Below are positions 36,509 to 48,591 of a stretch of DNA of 64,000 nucleotides, one piece after another. The notes beneath the pieces are model-generated. The model made no database searches. It was given only the letters and a program-made list of their open reading frames with translations, and had not been told where the DNA came from. The position numbers and the translations under genes were made by a program. The first letter of the stretch is position 1. Each line of letters begins with the position of its first letter. This DNA is from Boswellia sacra (taxonomy: Eukaryota > Streptophyta > Magnoliopsida > Sapindales > Burseraceae), in the NCBI GenBank assembly GCA_013180625.2, contig SNVD02011144.1, forward strand, positions 186,001 to 250,000, read 5' to 3'.

Positions 36509-38521
36509 TAACAATATTAAGAATTTCTAAAACCTCTCAGAGTAGCTTCTTTAATTTGTATTGAAATGGACTTGTGTGATGGGAATAGAAGAGAGGAAAT
36601 GACAATATATAGCATCTGAATTCTGCCTAACTAAATAAAATTGACCCACAACAGACAAAAGCAAGCTGGTGCAAGTAGTTGTGCAACAGTGCAAGAAACC
36701 ACAAGTTTCACTACTATAGAATCATAGAAGCTTAAGTTCACGCCAGCTTTAACTTAATAATCAATGCCTTCAAATTTTGGTATCGGCTTGACATTGGTTT
36801 AAATGCAAATTTCTACTCCTTTAAGTTGTTATTAATGAATCAAATTAATATTTTCATGATAAGCTAACTGTGTATGGCAAGATTGGTTTGGCACATTATA
36901 GCCCAATTATAAATAGTCACTCCATGCAAGAATCACATGGATGTTAATTACAACTATATATGTGTAAATGATATAATTAATTCGAACAACCAGAAAAAAA
37001 AAAAAGCAAATTAACCTAATCATATATACAATGTTTTATATTTAATGGTGATTGTGTAGATTTTAATTAGGACATCTTGAGCTTGACAAGAAGGAACAAA
37101 AATTTGAAGTTGCAATCATCTCATTCATCCATTAAAGCTTAATGAGTCAACAATTGGACTAAAGGAAAACGACTACTTATTAGAATAGTGATTACATTGA
37201 TTTGAAAGGCCAAGTTTTGAAAAAATTTAAACAAACTTGGGTTGGGTTGAGAATGTGTAAACAAAAATTTAAGAGAGTCAAAATTATAAAGTAAAATTTA
37301 GGTAACTAAATCTAATTGTATAACTATTTTTTTTGTTTCCGAGGATTGGGGTGGACGGTCAATTAATTATTTCGAAAACCAAACAGGGATTAAGACGAAT
37401 TTACTATTAGCAAAAAAAAAGAGGAAATAATTTGATTTATTATTATTATTATTTTATAGAATGGACATAACTTTGTCATATAAAATTATCTATCTTATGC
37501 ACTTTTATATTGCATGAATATGAATGTAGCATAAATGGTAGCTACATAAACATGGACCGGTCCTTTGGATATTTCATTCTATTTGTTGAAAACTTGACCT
37601 ACTATACAAGTTAATTGACTTGTAATTCAAAATCTCTCTAATAACCAAGAATGGGTCAACTAGTTGAAGTGGATCTTAATAGTCAGAGAGATGTCAATTG
37701 ATATATAAATTATTTAAGAAAAAATGTGTAAAAGATAAGATTAGCCTAACAATTTATTCATATATTGGTTAGTTTGCAGAGACATAATTATTACAAAGGA
37801 GAGGGCTATAACGTGCTTATCTATATTTTCTACATTTATGAAAGATATTTTGGAAGTTTAGTTGGGCATGCATCCCAGTGACGTGATGAGCTATCACAGC
37901 AACCGACCCTGTGATGAGTATTTATCAAAATTTGATTCTCCATATACATATATATATATATATATATGTATGTACGTATGTATGTATGTATAAACTATTA
38001 CTTGTTTAAACAAAAGCGAAGATATTAGAAACCCAATCACCGTTTCTCTCGCTGAACGGCTAATTGCGAAAAAGAAAGACTAATAAATGAAATTGCATCC
38101 AACTTGTTAGCTCGCAAATAGGTGGACTGCTGCTCCAGTACCATTATTATACAATTATGAGGCCAGTATCGCATGTTTTGTACCAAGCAATGCCCCTCTA
38201 TCGAGAAAAAAGTGGACGAGAAGGGCATACGGTTAAAAGATGAGTGTGAGGAAATTACCGTACGTGCACAGCAGTCGCATAATTATATGTACAGCTATCG
38301 ATGTGAGCAGGACCATCCATATTGAAGACCTGAGCCATTTAAACCCTACAAAACAAAAGCTTGGCTACAATCTTAAGCTCATCAATGTCGGTTGTTGTAA
38401 ACATGTGGCACCAACTGTGATATGCAATGTTCACTGTACATAACTTTTCCATTGGCTCAAAACTTCCCAACATTTGTAATCAAATGTGATGGCAATATTT
38501 AATTGGTCAACTAATTTTTTC
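36509..38521. other. Intergenic region upstream of the GDSL gene
   Basis: AT-rich DNA containing the GDSL promoter near 36509-36620 and a TA/TATG microsatellite at 37941-37992. No gene is recognised; short open frames at 38037-38443 have no family resemblance. Confidence 0.45.
37941..37992. repeat. TA/TATG microsatellite
   Basis: TA dinucleotides followed by TGTA units. Confidence 0.9.
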
Positions 38522-38806
38522 CTACCATCTTTGTTGGAACACACTCAATGCTGCATAACTTTTTCTGACAGTTTTCAAGCACTTTATAGCTAACCAAAGA
38601 TCACCAAGATATGGATCCATCCCATTGTACAAGTGGTTGGTGAAGAGAGTGCCAGAAACAGAATCTGGTTCAGAGGTCAGATAGAGACATTGTTTGGAAA
38701 CACATTTGAATTTGACGAGTGATCTTACTGGTAAACAAACAAGGATTCGGTTAACAGCTCTAAGTTTCCAGCCATAAGGCTCTGCAGATATCGTGATGAT
38801 TATCAA
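38522..38806 (-). pseudogene. F-box gene fragment
   Basis: An open stretch of 94 codons contains ILVCLPVRSLVKFKCVSKQ, the second half of an F-box (leucine-rich helix followed by FKCVSKQ). It then continues only 50 residues before a stop. Plant F-box proteins of this class are usually 350-400 aa, so this is a fragment. Its upstream end is part of a perfect 95-bp duplication. In the intact family the protein would link targets to SCF ubiquitin ligase; here no function is expected. Confidence 0.6.
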
Positions 38807-38940
38807 AAATTATTCTTTATTGCAGCTTCTCTATAGAAAAGATGGTTAACAGCTCTAAGTTTCCAGCCATAAGGCTCTGCAGATATCGTGATGATTATCA
38901 AAAATTATTCTTTATTGCAGCTTCTCTATAGAAAAGATGG
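38749..38940. repeat. Perfect 95-bp tandem duplication
   Basis: Two adjacent copies (38749-38843 and 38844-38938) starting ggttaacagctctaag and ending ctatagaaaagat are identical. The first overlaps the 5' part of the F-box fragment. Confidence 0.95.
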
Positions 38941-39766
38941 GGTCAGATTACCACTAAAAACCAAGTGAAACTTGTGAGAGGAGAAGACAGTGGATACCAA
39001 GAGACAGAGCAAACACCAAAATAGAACATAACAAATACAAGTAACTGTTACACCCTTTATATTTGCACATGACTGACATAGCATGCCTTACGCTATACGA
39101 AGGCTTGAAAGGGGCAACAGTGGTGCATGTTAACAAAAAATGTATGGGTGAGTGCTTAAGCAAGCTGCAAAGATGTTACATGGCGTGATAAAAGCATTGA
39201 TGTGCAAGGTTAAGCGCAAGGCAATATGAACGCTAACACAGAGGGATGTGTAGCGCAACGCATCAATACACACGCACAGATAGTGGGCATAGTGTGACGC
39301 GTGTATAGAGATGGGCGTGACATAGCGATGCAACGCACACATTGGAGCAACGTAACGCAACAGCACTAGCATATGCATGCATGCGGGCTGGGATGCTTGC
39401 GAGGCAACAAGCACATGCACAGTTAGCGCACAACAGTGCAGCGACATGGCGCATGGCATCAAACAACATGATGGACAATAGCGGTTCATGGTGCAACTTG
39501 GTGGTGTTAATGGGCATTAATCATGGCAAATATCTAGAGGGATATTGGCTCCTAAAATCAAGGAAGTAGTGTACAAAGTGGGCTAGAAGGTATTTCCTAA
39601 AGTGTAGGAAGTGGCAGCACAAATGGTAGGTTGCACTTCCCCACTAACTTGGTGGTTGAGTAGACTCAATCATGTCCCTAAAAAATAGGAGCGGAAATAG
39701 GAAGTGACTTGAGAAAATTACTTTCCATAATCAAGGCCATGATCTTCACTCATGGGTAATGGGGGA
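38941..39766. other. Intergenic region, possibly internal part of a degraded retroelement
   Basis: Contains GCAT-rich words such as gcatgcatgc around 39370 and a G run just before a possible LTR at 39767. No protein domain is recognised. Confidence 0.3.
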
Positions 39767-40170
39767 TGTATGTGACAGCGTAGGAGTGTGCCATCTCGCC
39801 TAGTGGTTGTCAACTACATGAACCATATGGCACTGAGCGCATGGAAATAGGATTTAGCAACTAGGGATGTTGGTTGATTTTTGGCCTATAAATTGTACCA
39901 AGGGGGTGGGCTGGAAAGAAGCAACAACTAGATACAACAAAAGAGCATCACGTATAGTGAGAGCCTTAAGAGAATTGCTTGGGGAAGCAATTGTTTGTAG
40001 CTTGTGTGAGTAGGCTAGAGTATGTTTTCAGCTCAATACCTTGGGACAACATTTGTAATCTTTTCTTTGAGAAAATAAAGAAAAATTCGAAGTCAGTGCT
40101 TCCATAAATTCATTGTCTTGTATCGAAAAATTTGTGTATGAGCTGCATATCAACAAAAAGTCCTGTGACA
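39767..40170 (+). mobile_element. LTR-like remnant
   Basis: Starts TGTATGTGACAG directly after a GGGGGA purine run and ends GTGACA. It has a TATA-like CCTATAAATT at about 39886 and AATAAAG at about 40074, the layout of a 3' LTR. No partner LTR or matching target duplication is visible, so it may be a truncated element or a chance resemblance. Confidence 0.35.
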
Positions 40171-42451
40171 CCAACTACCCTCAGAGTCAAGCAACCTTTT
40201 GCCTTTCTATGTGAAGTTGCACAATTTGGGTTGGCTCAATAGGAAGAAAGCATTCAAACAGGATTGGCAACCGAATAATTTATTAAATCATTCAGTTAAC
40301 CAACAGAAGTCCAGTAAATTCAGTCTTTTTGATAAATCTGATGTACGATCAAATAGAGAATAAAAGAGTTTGACCTATCTGGTGATGCATATTAAGTAAA
40401 TTATGAGCTGCAGCTTTCTCGTAATGTTTTTAGCTGAACAAGGAGAACAATGCCTAGTGTAATAAAGCAACAAAGTGAAAAGCGGATTTAACTTTTTCTT
40501 TTGTTTTTGCCTGGAGACTAAGAAGAGAATATATATTAACTCAAAAAAGTAGATACAAAAGGACTTGCTAACCACAAAACGAGCAATGCAGATCCTAAAA
40601 CGATTAAGAAAACCATACAAAAGATTAAATGTTACTCAAAACAAGAAGAAAACCCAAATCGAAGACAAAAACCCCCTAACTTCATTCCAATAAAAACTCT
40701 ATTTTCATAAGCTCCACTTAAAGAAGTCATATCAAACGGATTCAAAATCAAAACACTTTTGATGTTCAACATAATAAGATCTCAACTAAAATTAGTAGTA
40801 GAAGCCTCATTCTAACCATCAAAGGTCAAAGACTTATAAGTACAATAAAATTATGTCTGCAAAAGATTTATCAAACAAACTGAGCCCTGCACCAAATTCA
40901 TCAAGATTATAAAAATTACTAAGTCAATCAAGATAGTAGACCCATTTCGATGTAGAAATTTATCTTAGGTATTTGGCCTTCTGTAAAAGCGCCAAATGTA
41001 ATTCCAAAGGAATAATAGTGAAAGTGGTGTTCGTGCTTATGCGTATCATGATGAACTAAAAGACGTTGCTCGGATATGGAGACACGGATCAGCCCTAGAT
41101 TATAAAGCAAAATTTTTAAGCACAAATTAAAAGATGACATGTGAGGAAACTTTGTTTCTATTTAACATAACTTTGGCAAGTTTTTCATCATGCTCTAGCA
41201 AGCCTTTGGCAACCCCTTGTAGGTGCTCCAGAGCTTAAAAAAAAAAAAAAAAAGGAGAATATTAAACTACTTCAGAAAACTAACCAACTACACTACAAAA
41301 GAAAAATCAATCATATTTTATTGAGTCTAACCCAATGGACCAAAGAATGACTCTTGTTATCAAATGACTGAATGAAAACAACTTATTTAAAGACACTTGG
41401 TTGACCTTCATGAAAAGCATTATGAATCAAGAGTTTAATGCCGATTTAGGACAGTGGCAGATATTCTTTGCTCATCATCAGATAACCACATATTCAAAAA
41501 ACTTGTGGAATAATTTCCTATTCTACCAATTTTGATAACACTAATTCAATTGTCCATACAAAAACTATCACAAGCCAAAATCTCTTTTACTGCAATAGCA
41601 AATAAAAATTTGCATCCCTTGCATCGGCATAAGGCTAATAAAAAAAATTAATAAACTACCACTGGAAAGACAAAGATGCAATTAAAAGAATATGCCCCTT
41701 CATTCTTGTTTCTGTATCTTCTGTTATGTCAAAAAAGTAGGTAACTCAGAAGAGCTGCTCCAAGAGGCTGCAATCCTCTGGCTTGCCTGGCAGGATTAAT
41801 ATAGGTTTTCTTCTATCTGTTGTGTTAGTATTACAATGAAATCCGATGTTCAAACCTCATTCCGCTGTTTTACCTTAACTTCTCTAAAAATTCCATATGT
41901 CAAAAATAAGTAACTTCAAGAAAAACTGACTTAACCAATACTTAATAGACTTTTAGATTAAAATCTGTGAAGGATTTAAACCATATGAGCAATTTAGCTA
42001 ATCAAATTAGTGCAAACGCTACAAATGATAAGTAACTAATGTGATATTAAAGTTGTAAGAACATGCAATGGTCTAAACAATTAATAGAAGCAGACACGTT
42101 TGTCAAATAAGTTGAATAGGTTTCTGTAAAGATTTTACATTAAGGATATGTATATTTAACTTCTAAATACACTTGTCAAGATAAAGCTAAATTGGAGAAC
42201 ACATTGTAAACATACTTTAATCAGTTCTGAATTTTGCCGAAGGCCCAAAAGGCTAGTCAAATCACATTTTGGAGAATTACTGGATTGCCTCGAATATGCA
42301 CTCTCCGTTCAGAATCCCAACAAGGTGAAACTTACATGAGCACTACTGAGAGACCGGTGGGAACACTTTTCCACTGCATATAAAAACTCATGTCCAAAAA
42401 ATTGCTAGTATTTTCTTTTGACAGTGTAATCTCTTTCCTAAAAATGGAGAA
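40171..42451. other. Intergenic region downstream of presenilin
   Basis: AT-rich DNA. The part next to 42452 should hold the presenilin 3' UTR. I recognise no gene or element. Confidence 0.4.
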
Positions 42452-43992
42452 TCAAAACATCAACAGGTTTGTTGCTGTACCAACAACAAAAGGTTCCATC
42501 AACAACCGAGTCAAGAAGTAAAATAGGACACCCAATGCAATAGATATAGGAAGAGCAGGAAGAGCTTGACGGCACACCGATAACAAAATTAGAGTGCACC
42601 CAAGTCCAGAAATAATTGCAAGGTAACAGGCATATACTGTCATCAAATCATACATCGCAGCCCTACCCACAAGAACACTATAGAAAATAAAGTCTCCAAG
42701 ACCAAGTTTGATACCTCTACTTGATATAGCACTGTATTCCAAACCAGCTCTTCTCTCGTCATTTTCATTCCCCAATCCCATCATATCAACAAGAGGTGAC
42801 ATCTCCTCCTCCACAACAATCTCAGTCTCCCTATTAACAACCACCGTTGAATATTCAGAAGATGAACCACTGCTTGATGCAAGTCCTTCTCTTGAATGAC
42901 CCACCAGCGGCAACCTCTCTACTGCATCTGAGTTCCTTTCATGTTCCACACCCCCAAAGCTACCAACATTTACTGCAGTATACTCAGGATTCCCATGGTT
43001 TTCTCTTCCTTCGACATTATCCCTAGACACAGCTTGTAGCTCCACTGATCCAGAATCTGAAACCTGAGGAGACGAACGCCCTCTGCTTGGCCTTTGACAT
43101 CTCCCATTATGCGAAACTGTTGGTCGGGCTTCATAAACAAGAGCTGGAAGTTCCTCATCCCGGCTCGAGGCCAACTCTACCAGCAACTTAAGCGGACCAC
43201 CAGGTGCCAAAACTGCAACCAAATCATACAGAGCTAATGCCACAAGTAAAGTCCATGTGGTCCACTCAGGCAACTTCGTAAACCAAGCAGCCACAATAAT
43301 GCCCAAGCACACCATATATCCTTGCCTCAACACAATTGGTATTCCACCAGAAAACACCGACAGCACACCCACAATCGTGAAATTAAAAAGCAGCACAAAA
43401 CAGGTAATAGAATCAACAGGTATCGAGAAATGCTGAATGACCGACAAAAAGATCGAGCCACCCATCGTACCTAACACATCGACACTTCCACATAAATATA
43501 ATTAAAAAAAATCACATAACAAAACAGTAACCAAGTAAAAAAAGATTGAAACTTCATTGCACAATTACCCAAAATGAACAGAACCAGATAAGTAAATCAA
43601 AGAAGCATAACAATATATATATATCAAATGATAAAGATTGAAATGGGTGAGTTTACAGTACCTAACACAAAGAACGCGGAGAAGCGCATATAGTTCTTCA
43701 AGAAGTTGGTGAAATTGTAGTAATAAAGAAGAACAAGGAGGAAGGTGACGATGGCGATGAGAACAACGAAGACCAAGGCGTTGAGGAGGGCGCCCTCGAG
43801 CTTCTGGGTGGTGGAATCGTCGGGGTTTTCGAGGTAGACGAGATTGGCTGCAGTGCGGATGGGAGCATCGCTAAAAGGGTTAGATGAAGACAGAGAGTAG
43901 ACAAGAAGGACAACGAGAAGCATGCACAGAGACACCGGAGACATAACTCCGATGATCTCAGAGCCGATGGACTCCAATATGCTTGACTCCAT
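42452..43992 (-). CDS. PS1: Presenilin (aspartyl protease of gamma-secretase type)
   Basis: Two exons on the minus strand, 43662-43992 and 42452-43470, with a 191-bp GT-AG intron in phase 1; 449 aa. Presenilins are multi-pass membrane proteases acting in the endomembrane system. The sequence shows about nine hydrophobic segments. The catalytic aspartates are Asp193 in LALYDLVAVL and Asp370 in LGLGDFIFYS. The C-terminal PALP motif is at 415-418. The long hydrophilic loop between (about 215-355) is Ser/Glu-rich. ATG 43992 is chosen because it begins MESSILESIG; an ATG 36 codons upstream is in frame but looks like 5' UTR. Exons meet in FFVLG-TMGGS. The length is close to Arabidopsis At1g08700 as I recall it. 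Confidence 0.94.
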
Positions 43993-44934
43993 TGCTTGGG
44001 ATTTTGGACTTCCGTCAATCCATTTTTCCCAGCACTCAGCAATCTGTAATCCCATTTTCGTTTCCCCCATTTTGTAAAGTACTTTTAGGGTAAATATCAT
44101 AAAACCACTCTAAGTTTAAAAAATTAAAAAACCCCCTTTATCCTCAGCAGTCAACCACGAAACACCAATGTAATAATATTAGACGAGATAATTTTTGCAC
44201 CCTATAATTTTCGCCAAATGATAGACCCCAAACTTTTGCTTTAAATATATCCACTTCTCTTACCATTAATTTTGGAATTTTTTGTTTAATATCATCCACC
44301 TCCCTTGCCATTGATTCTCATCGTTTAATATGATTGTCGACTGATTTTGAATTATATGAGGACATTTTTGCACTTCATTTGGTTAGAAATATTTATTTAT
44401 AAAAAGATTAAAATTTATATTATACATGATTAATATTAAATATATTAAATACACTATCTATTTGATTAAATAAATATAGATTAATTCTATATATTAAAAA
44501 TATTTTGTTTTATTCAGTTAAATGATAAAATTAGATTCTACAATTATTTCCTTCTCTTTCATTCTTTACTTAAGTAATTCATTTATATTTATGTGATTAA
44601 AATATTTATCTATTCTAGTAAATTTAATATTAGAAATGTATACAATGGATTTTTTTAAAATAATGTTTTATCAAATATAACGACGAGTTGTTTTTATATA
44701 ATTTAAAATTAATCAACACTTATATTCATGATTCATTTGTTTGTTTCAGCTTCTACAAGTAGACCTTGTTGTTGAAGTAGATTAATTGGAATAAACTTGT
44801 AAAAATACAATTTTTATTAAAAAAATTATTTGTTGTTTGATTGAATAAATATACTAGTATTTATCATTGTTAAATTACCAAAATACTTTTTTTGAAAAGA
44901 AGGATAAGATAAATGCTTTAAAATATGGCAAGAC
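43993..44934. other. Intergenic region upstream of presenilin
   Basis: Presumed promoter and 5' UTR of presenilin to about 44150, then AT-rich DNA. No gene is visible. Confidence 0.4.
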
Positions 44935-45718
44935 TAGACCTGACAACAGGTCGTGTTAGAGCAGTTTCGTGTCGTTTCGTATTCGTATCATATTAAATTA
45001 TGTTAATTCAAATTCGACCTACTAAATTATTAGGTCTAAATCTAGAAACCCAAATCCGATCGTTAACTTTACGTGTTATCCGAATCCAACCGATTTAACC
45101 CATTTTTTTATTTTCAAGTTAAACCACAATATGTGTAATATGATTTGTATAAATTCTAAACATATAATACAACTAATAGTTTATAAATTTAAAATCTAAC
45201 AAATATTTTGAAATCTATTGAAATATCCAAATTTAATATAATACGAAAATATAAACAAAATTTTGTATCTAACATCATTTACAGATCCATCTAAAGCATA
45301 TTTAAGATAAATTGATAATGTCCAATTATTAAATGATTTCTAAAAATGAAATATGACATTTTATAAGTTTCTTCTTTATATTTCCCATCAAAATGTCATG
45401 CTCATACATATTTAAAAAAAAGATGATATAATTATATTAGAATAATTTTAATTAAGTTAAATATACTTATAAATTAGTATTTGTTGTTGTTATATTTTTT
45501 ATGTATCATAAATAAATTTATTGTATTATCCTTGATATAAACGAGTTAAACGGGTAAAACGGTTTTTTACAAGATAAACCCAAATACGGCGTAATATCAA
45601 TTGGGTTTTACCGTGTTAACCCATTAACGACCCGATCCAATAATATTAGATCCAAAACACGTTTTTATCGAATGGATTCGTGTTGTGTTAACAGGTCGTA
45701 TAGAATTTGTCAAGCCTA
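44935..45718. mobile_element. hAT-like non-autonomous element
   Basis: Left end TAGACCTGACAA; the right end read in reverse gives TAGGCTTGACAA, which resembles plant hAT termini. The subterminal parts are rich in AACCCG and GGGT words in opposite orientation at the two sides. Flanking 8-mers GGCAAGAC and TACAAAAC match at 5 of 8 positions. There is no transposase frame. Confidence 0.5.
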
Positions 45719-46904
45719 TACAAAACTATATTTAATATTTTATAACTTAAAAGAAGCACCCAAGAAAAAAAAACTTCTCAAATGCTTTAATTTTGAACTT
45801 CTTTCAAAAGAAAAGACCTAGAACAACTTTTTTAATAACTAATAATTTTTTTTAAGTGACAGCCAGTCAATTAAAAAAAAAATTAGAAGAGCTTTTGTCA
45901 TTGAAAAGACTCTTTTGATGAATAGATGCATGCATTCTAATGATGAAAGATTAGCAGCAGTCGAAGTTGATATATAAAAAATGTAGGAGGTCAAAAATAA
46001 TTCCATGATATTATTTGGGGAAACTACAGTAAACCCCCCAGGTTTGGCATTAATAGTTTGCCCTAATATATAAGATTTCCATATGATATGTTTCAGTTGC
46101 AAGAATGTTTGACTGAATTCGCTTAACACTTTCATGCAATCTAAACAAATTCAAAAGCTACCATGCATTGCAAAAGTGCACACAAAAGTTAACATAAACT
46201 TTACGGGATTTATGTTAGTTTTAAAAACATTAAGGGTTATTTAAATTGCACAAGAACTCCTATTGTATTGTAAATGCCACAATCACAAAATGGAGAAAAA
46301 GAAAATAGAGTAATTCTAGACTTGTAATATTCATATAACCTAAACTCTATGTGACAATTTATATGATACAAATTCGTTAGAAAAGAAAAAACAAAAATAA
46401 AAGAGAAAATTTATATCTTCAATAAGATTTTATTACTTAAACTTTCATATCAGATTATAGAGTTTAGGTTGTATAACGTTTGTAAGTTGAGCATCGCTGA
46501 AAAAAAATATAACCCCAATTAGTTTCTTAATTGTAGTAGGTATACACTCTCAACTACTTGATTCCACAACTAATTTCATTGAAATATGATTGCACTTATT
46601 TTTTTAATTTTCTATTTTAACATGGGTCAAAACGTAAAATTATCAGATAACAAATATAAAAACTCGTATAATAAAAACATATTTTATGGATCATAAATTA
46701 TGTTGATTTCCTTAAATGATGAATTTGCTTGCGATTGACAACCTTCGACCAGATACTATCAAAATATTCGAATGCAAACATTTTCAATAATGAAATATTA
46801 TATGATTTATTAGGTTATCCTAGACGATTTTAAACAAAATACCATTCATAGATATGTTAATTTCATTTTACAATTGTTGGCATGTTGGTTTTACATATAT
46901 GATG

Positions 46905-46943
46905 ATGTGTGTGTGTGTGTGTGTGTGTCTGTCTGTCTGTCTA
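46905..46943. repeat. TG and TCTG microsatellite
   Basis: About twelve TG units followed by four CTGT-type units. Confidence 0.9.
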
Positions 46944-47070
46944 TCTGTGAGATATGAAAGTAAAGATAGTTATACGTAATACAACAACAAACTGTAATAT
47001 AAAACAGCACAGGAAGATTTAAATGATTCGGCTATAAAAACCTACATCCACGGACCGCTTAGAACTATAA

Positions 47071-47130
47071 TTCACTAAGTTCTATTTATATAATCGTTAG
47101 AATTCACTAAGTTCTATTTATATAATCTTT
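47071..47130. repeat. 32-bp tandem duplication
   Basis: ttcactaagttctatttata occurs at 47071 and 47103, 32 bp apart. Confidence 0.85.
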
Positions 47131-47812
47131 AGGTGCGTTTATAGTGCTGACTCACTCTCACACACTGACCTAATCTTTGTAAAACAAAATCTCTCCAAGA
47201 TCTTAAACTCGAGCACTCTAGTGACACTGCTCATTCTCTGTTGTTGACAACTTAACAAAACACTGTTAAGTAAAATATAACACCGATGTCTGACACCGAA
47301 TTACATAAACACTCAACTCATAAGTTCTCTTGAGTGAATACTAACTCAAACATACATAAACAAAATTCATGCATGATCACAACCTCTCATAAAATAGAAT
47401 AAAAGAAGCATTCCTAATTTTACGTTGAAGCTCTCTTCTATATTTCTTGAAATGTCGTAACACAAGTTATATGAAATAACGTTATATATCTAGTGTGAAA
47501 CCCGATTACTTATCTCGTAGAATCTCAATCAAACTTAATTGATACAAGTAAGAATAATAATCAATAATATAGGAAGTGTTATAAATAAACTTTTAAATAA
47601 ATTAGTGCATAAATAAAATATACTTCTAAGTGAACTAGGATACTAGAATAATATCCTAATTTAATAAGAGATATTAACTAAGAATCAACTACTTCCTAAA
47701 ATAAATTTCTAAGAACAGTAAAATAAAAAAGAATATAACACAATATTTTAATTACAAATTTGTCCAAAATAATCATATGCATGGCACATACCAATGTGTT
47801 ACGTTTGACACT

Positions 47813-47817
<5 letters not shown>

Positions 47818-47848
<31 letters not shown>
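47818..47848. repeat. TA microsatellite
   Basis: About 15 TA units. Confidence 0.9.
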
Positions 47849-47850
<2 letters not shown>

Positions 47851-48591
47851 AAATTGTTCTTTTGATATAAAATTAAATATAAAATTTTAATTATTAATTT
47901 ATATAATTAATAATAACTGAGATGATTGATAAAACCATAGTATTTATCTTGATAGATATATATTTTTTTATATTTTCAATTTTAAACATTGGATTATGAT
48001 CGAAACTACAAAAACTGAGAGAATCCACGAAGTGGGATTCTAATTTCACATAGAAGACGTTGAGTGAAGTGTATGAGAGCAGAGGCTTAGAAGAGAAGAA
48101 GAATGGTTGGAAATGTTTTACCAGACGAGCTATGGAGGAAGATCGTCGAAGCCGATATTCAAAATTTAGGCTTCAACTACAAGGACCTCTGTTGCATTTC
48201 CATCTCCTATAGGCATCTCCACCGATTATCTGATGGAGACTCTTTGTGGTCCCCCTTACTTGCCCTAAGTTCCTTCGTCATTATCAAGCGAAAACTGCCT
48301 TGGCATCGTCGTCATTGTCGCCGGGAAAATGATCTACAAGATTAGGTTTGAGAAGCACAAAGAGAGGAAGTTCGCAACACATAGAAGGGTCGTGTTATGG
48401 AAAGATAGTCAAGTGGCGAAGAATTTTAGAAAGCTACGAGAAATCGAGAGAAATTTGAGAGAGAAGACGGAGAAAATGAAATCCACTGTCATCGAAATCT
48501 CCGAGTCAATCAGTCTCAGGTGTTTATGGAATTTTTTAGCTCAATTTGATTCATGCTTTAAAAAATGTGTTTGAGTTGTTGGTTTTGATTT

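Larger units (their letters stand above)
45719..48102. other. Intergenic region between the hAT-like element and SKIP24
   Basis: AT-rich DNA with a TG/TCTG microsatellite (46905-46943), a 32-bp tandem duplication (47071-47130) and a TA run (47818-47848). Around 46018 a short stretch (aaaccccccaggtttggc) looks like a transposon end without a partner. The last 100 bases are the presumed SKIP24 5' UTR. Confidence 0.4.

Noticed and set aside
39130..39569. Cys- and His-rich open frames on both strands
   Set aside because: Produced by GCAT-rich repetitive DNA; no zinc-binding pattern is maintained.
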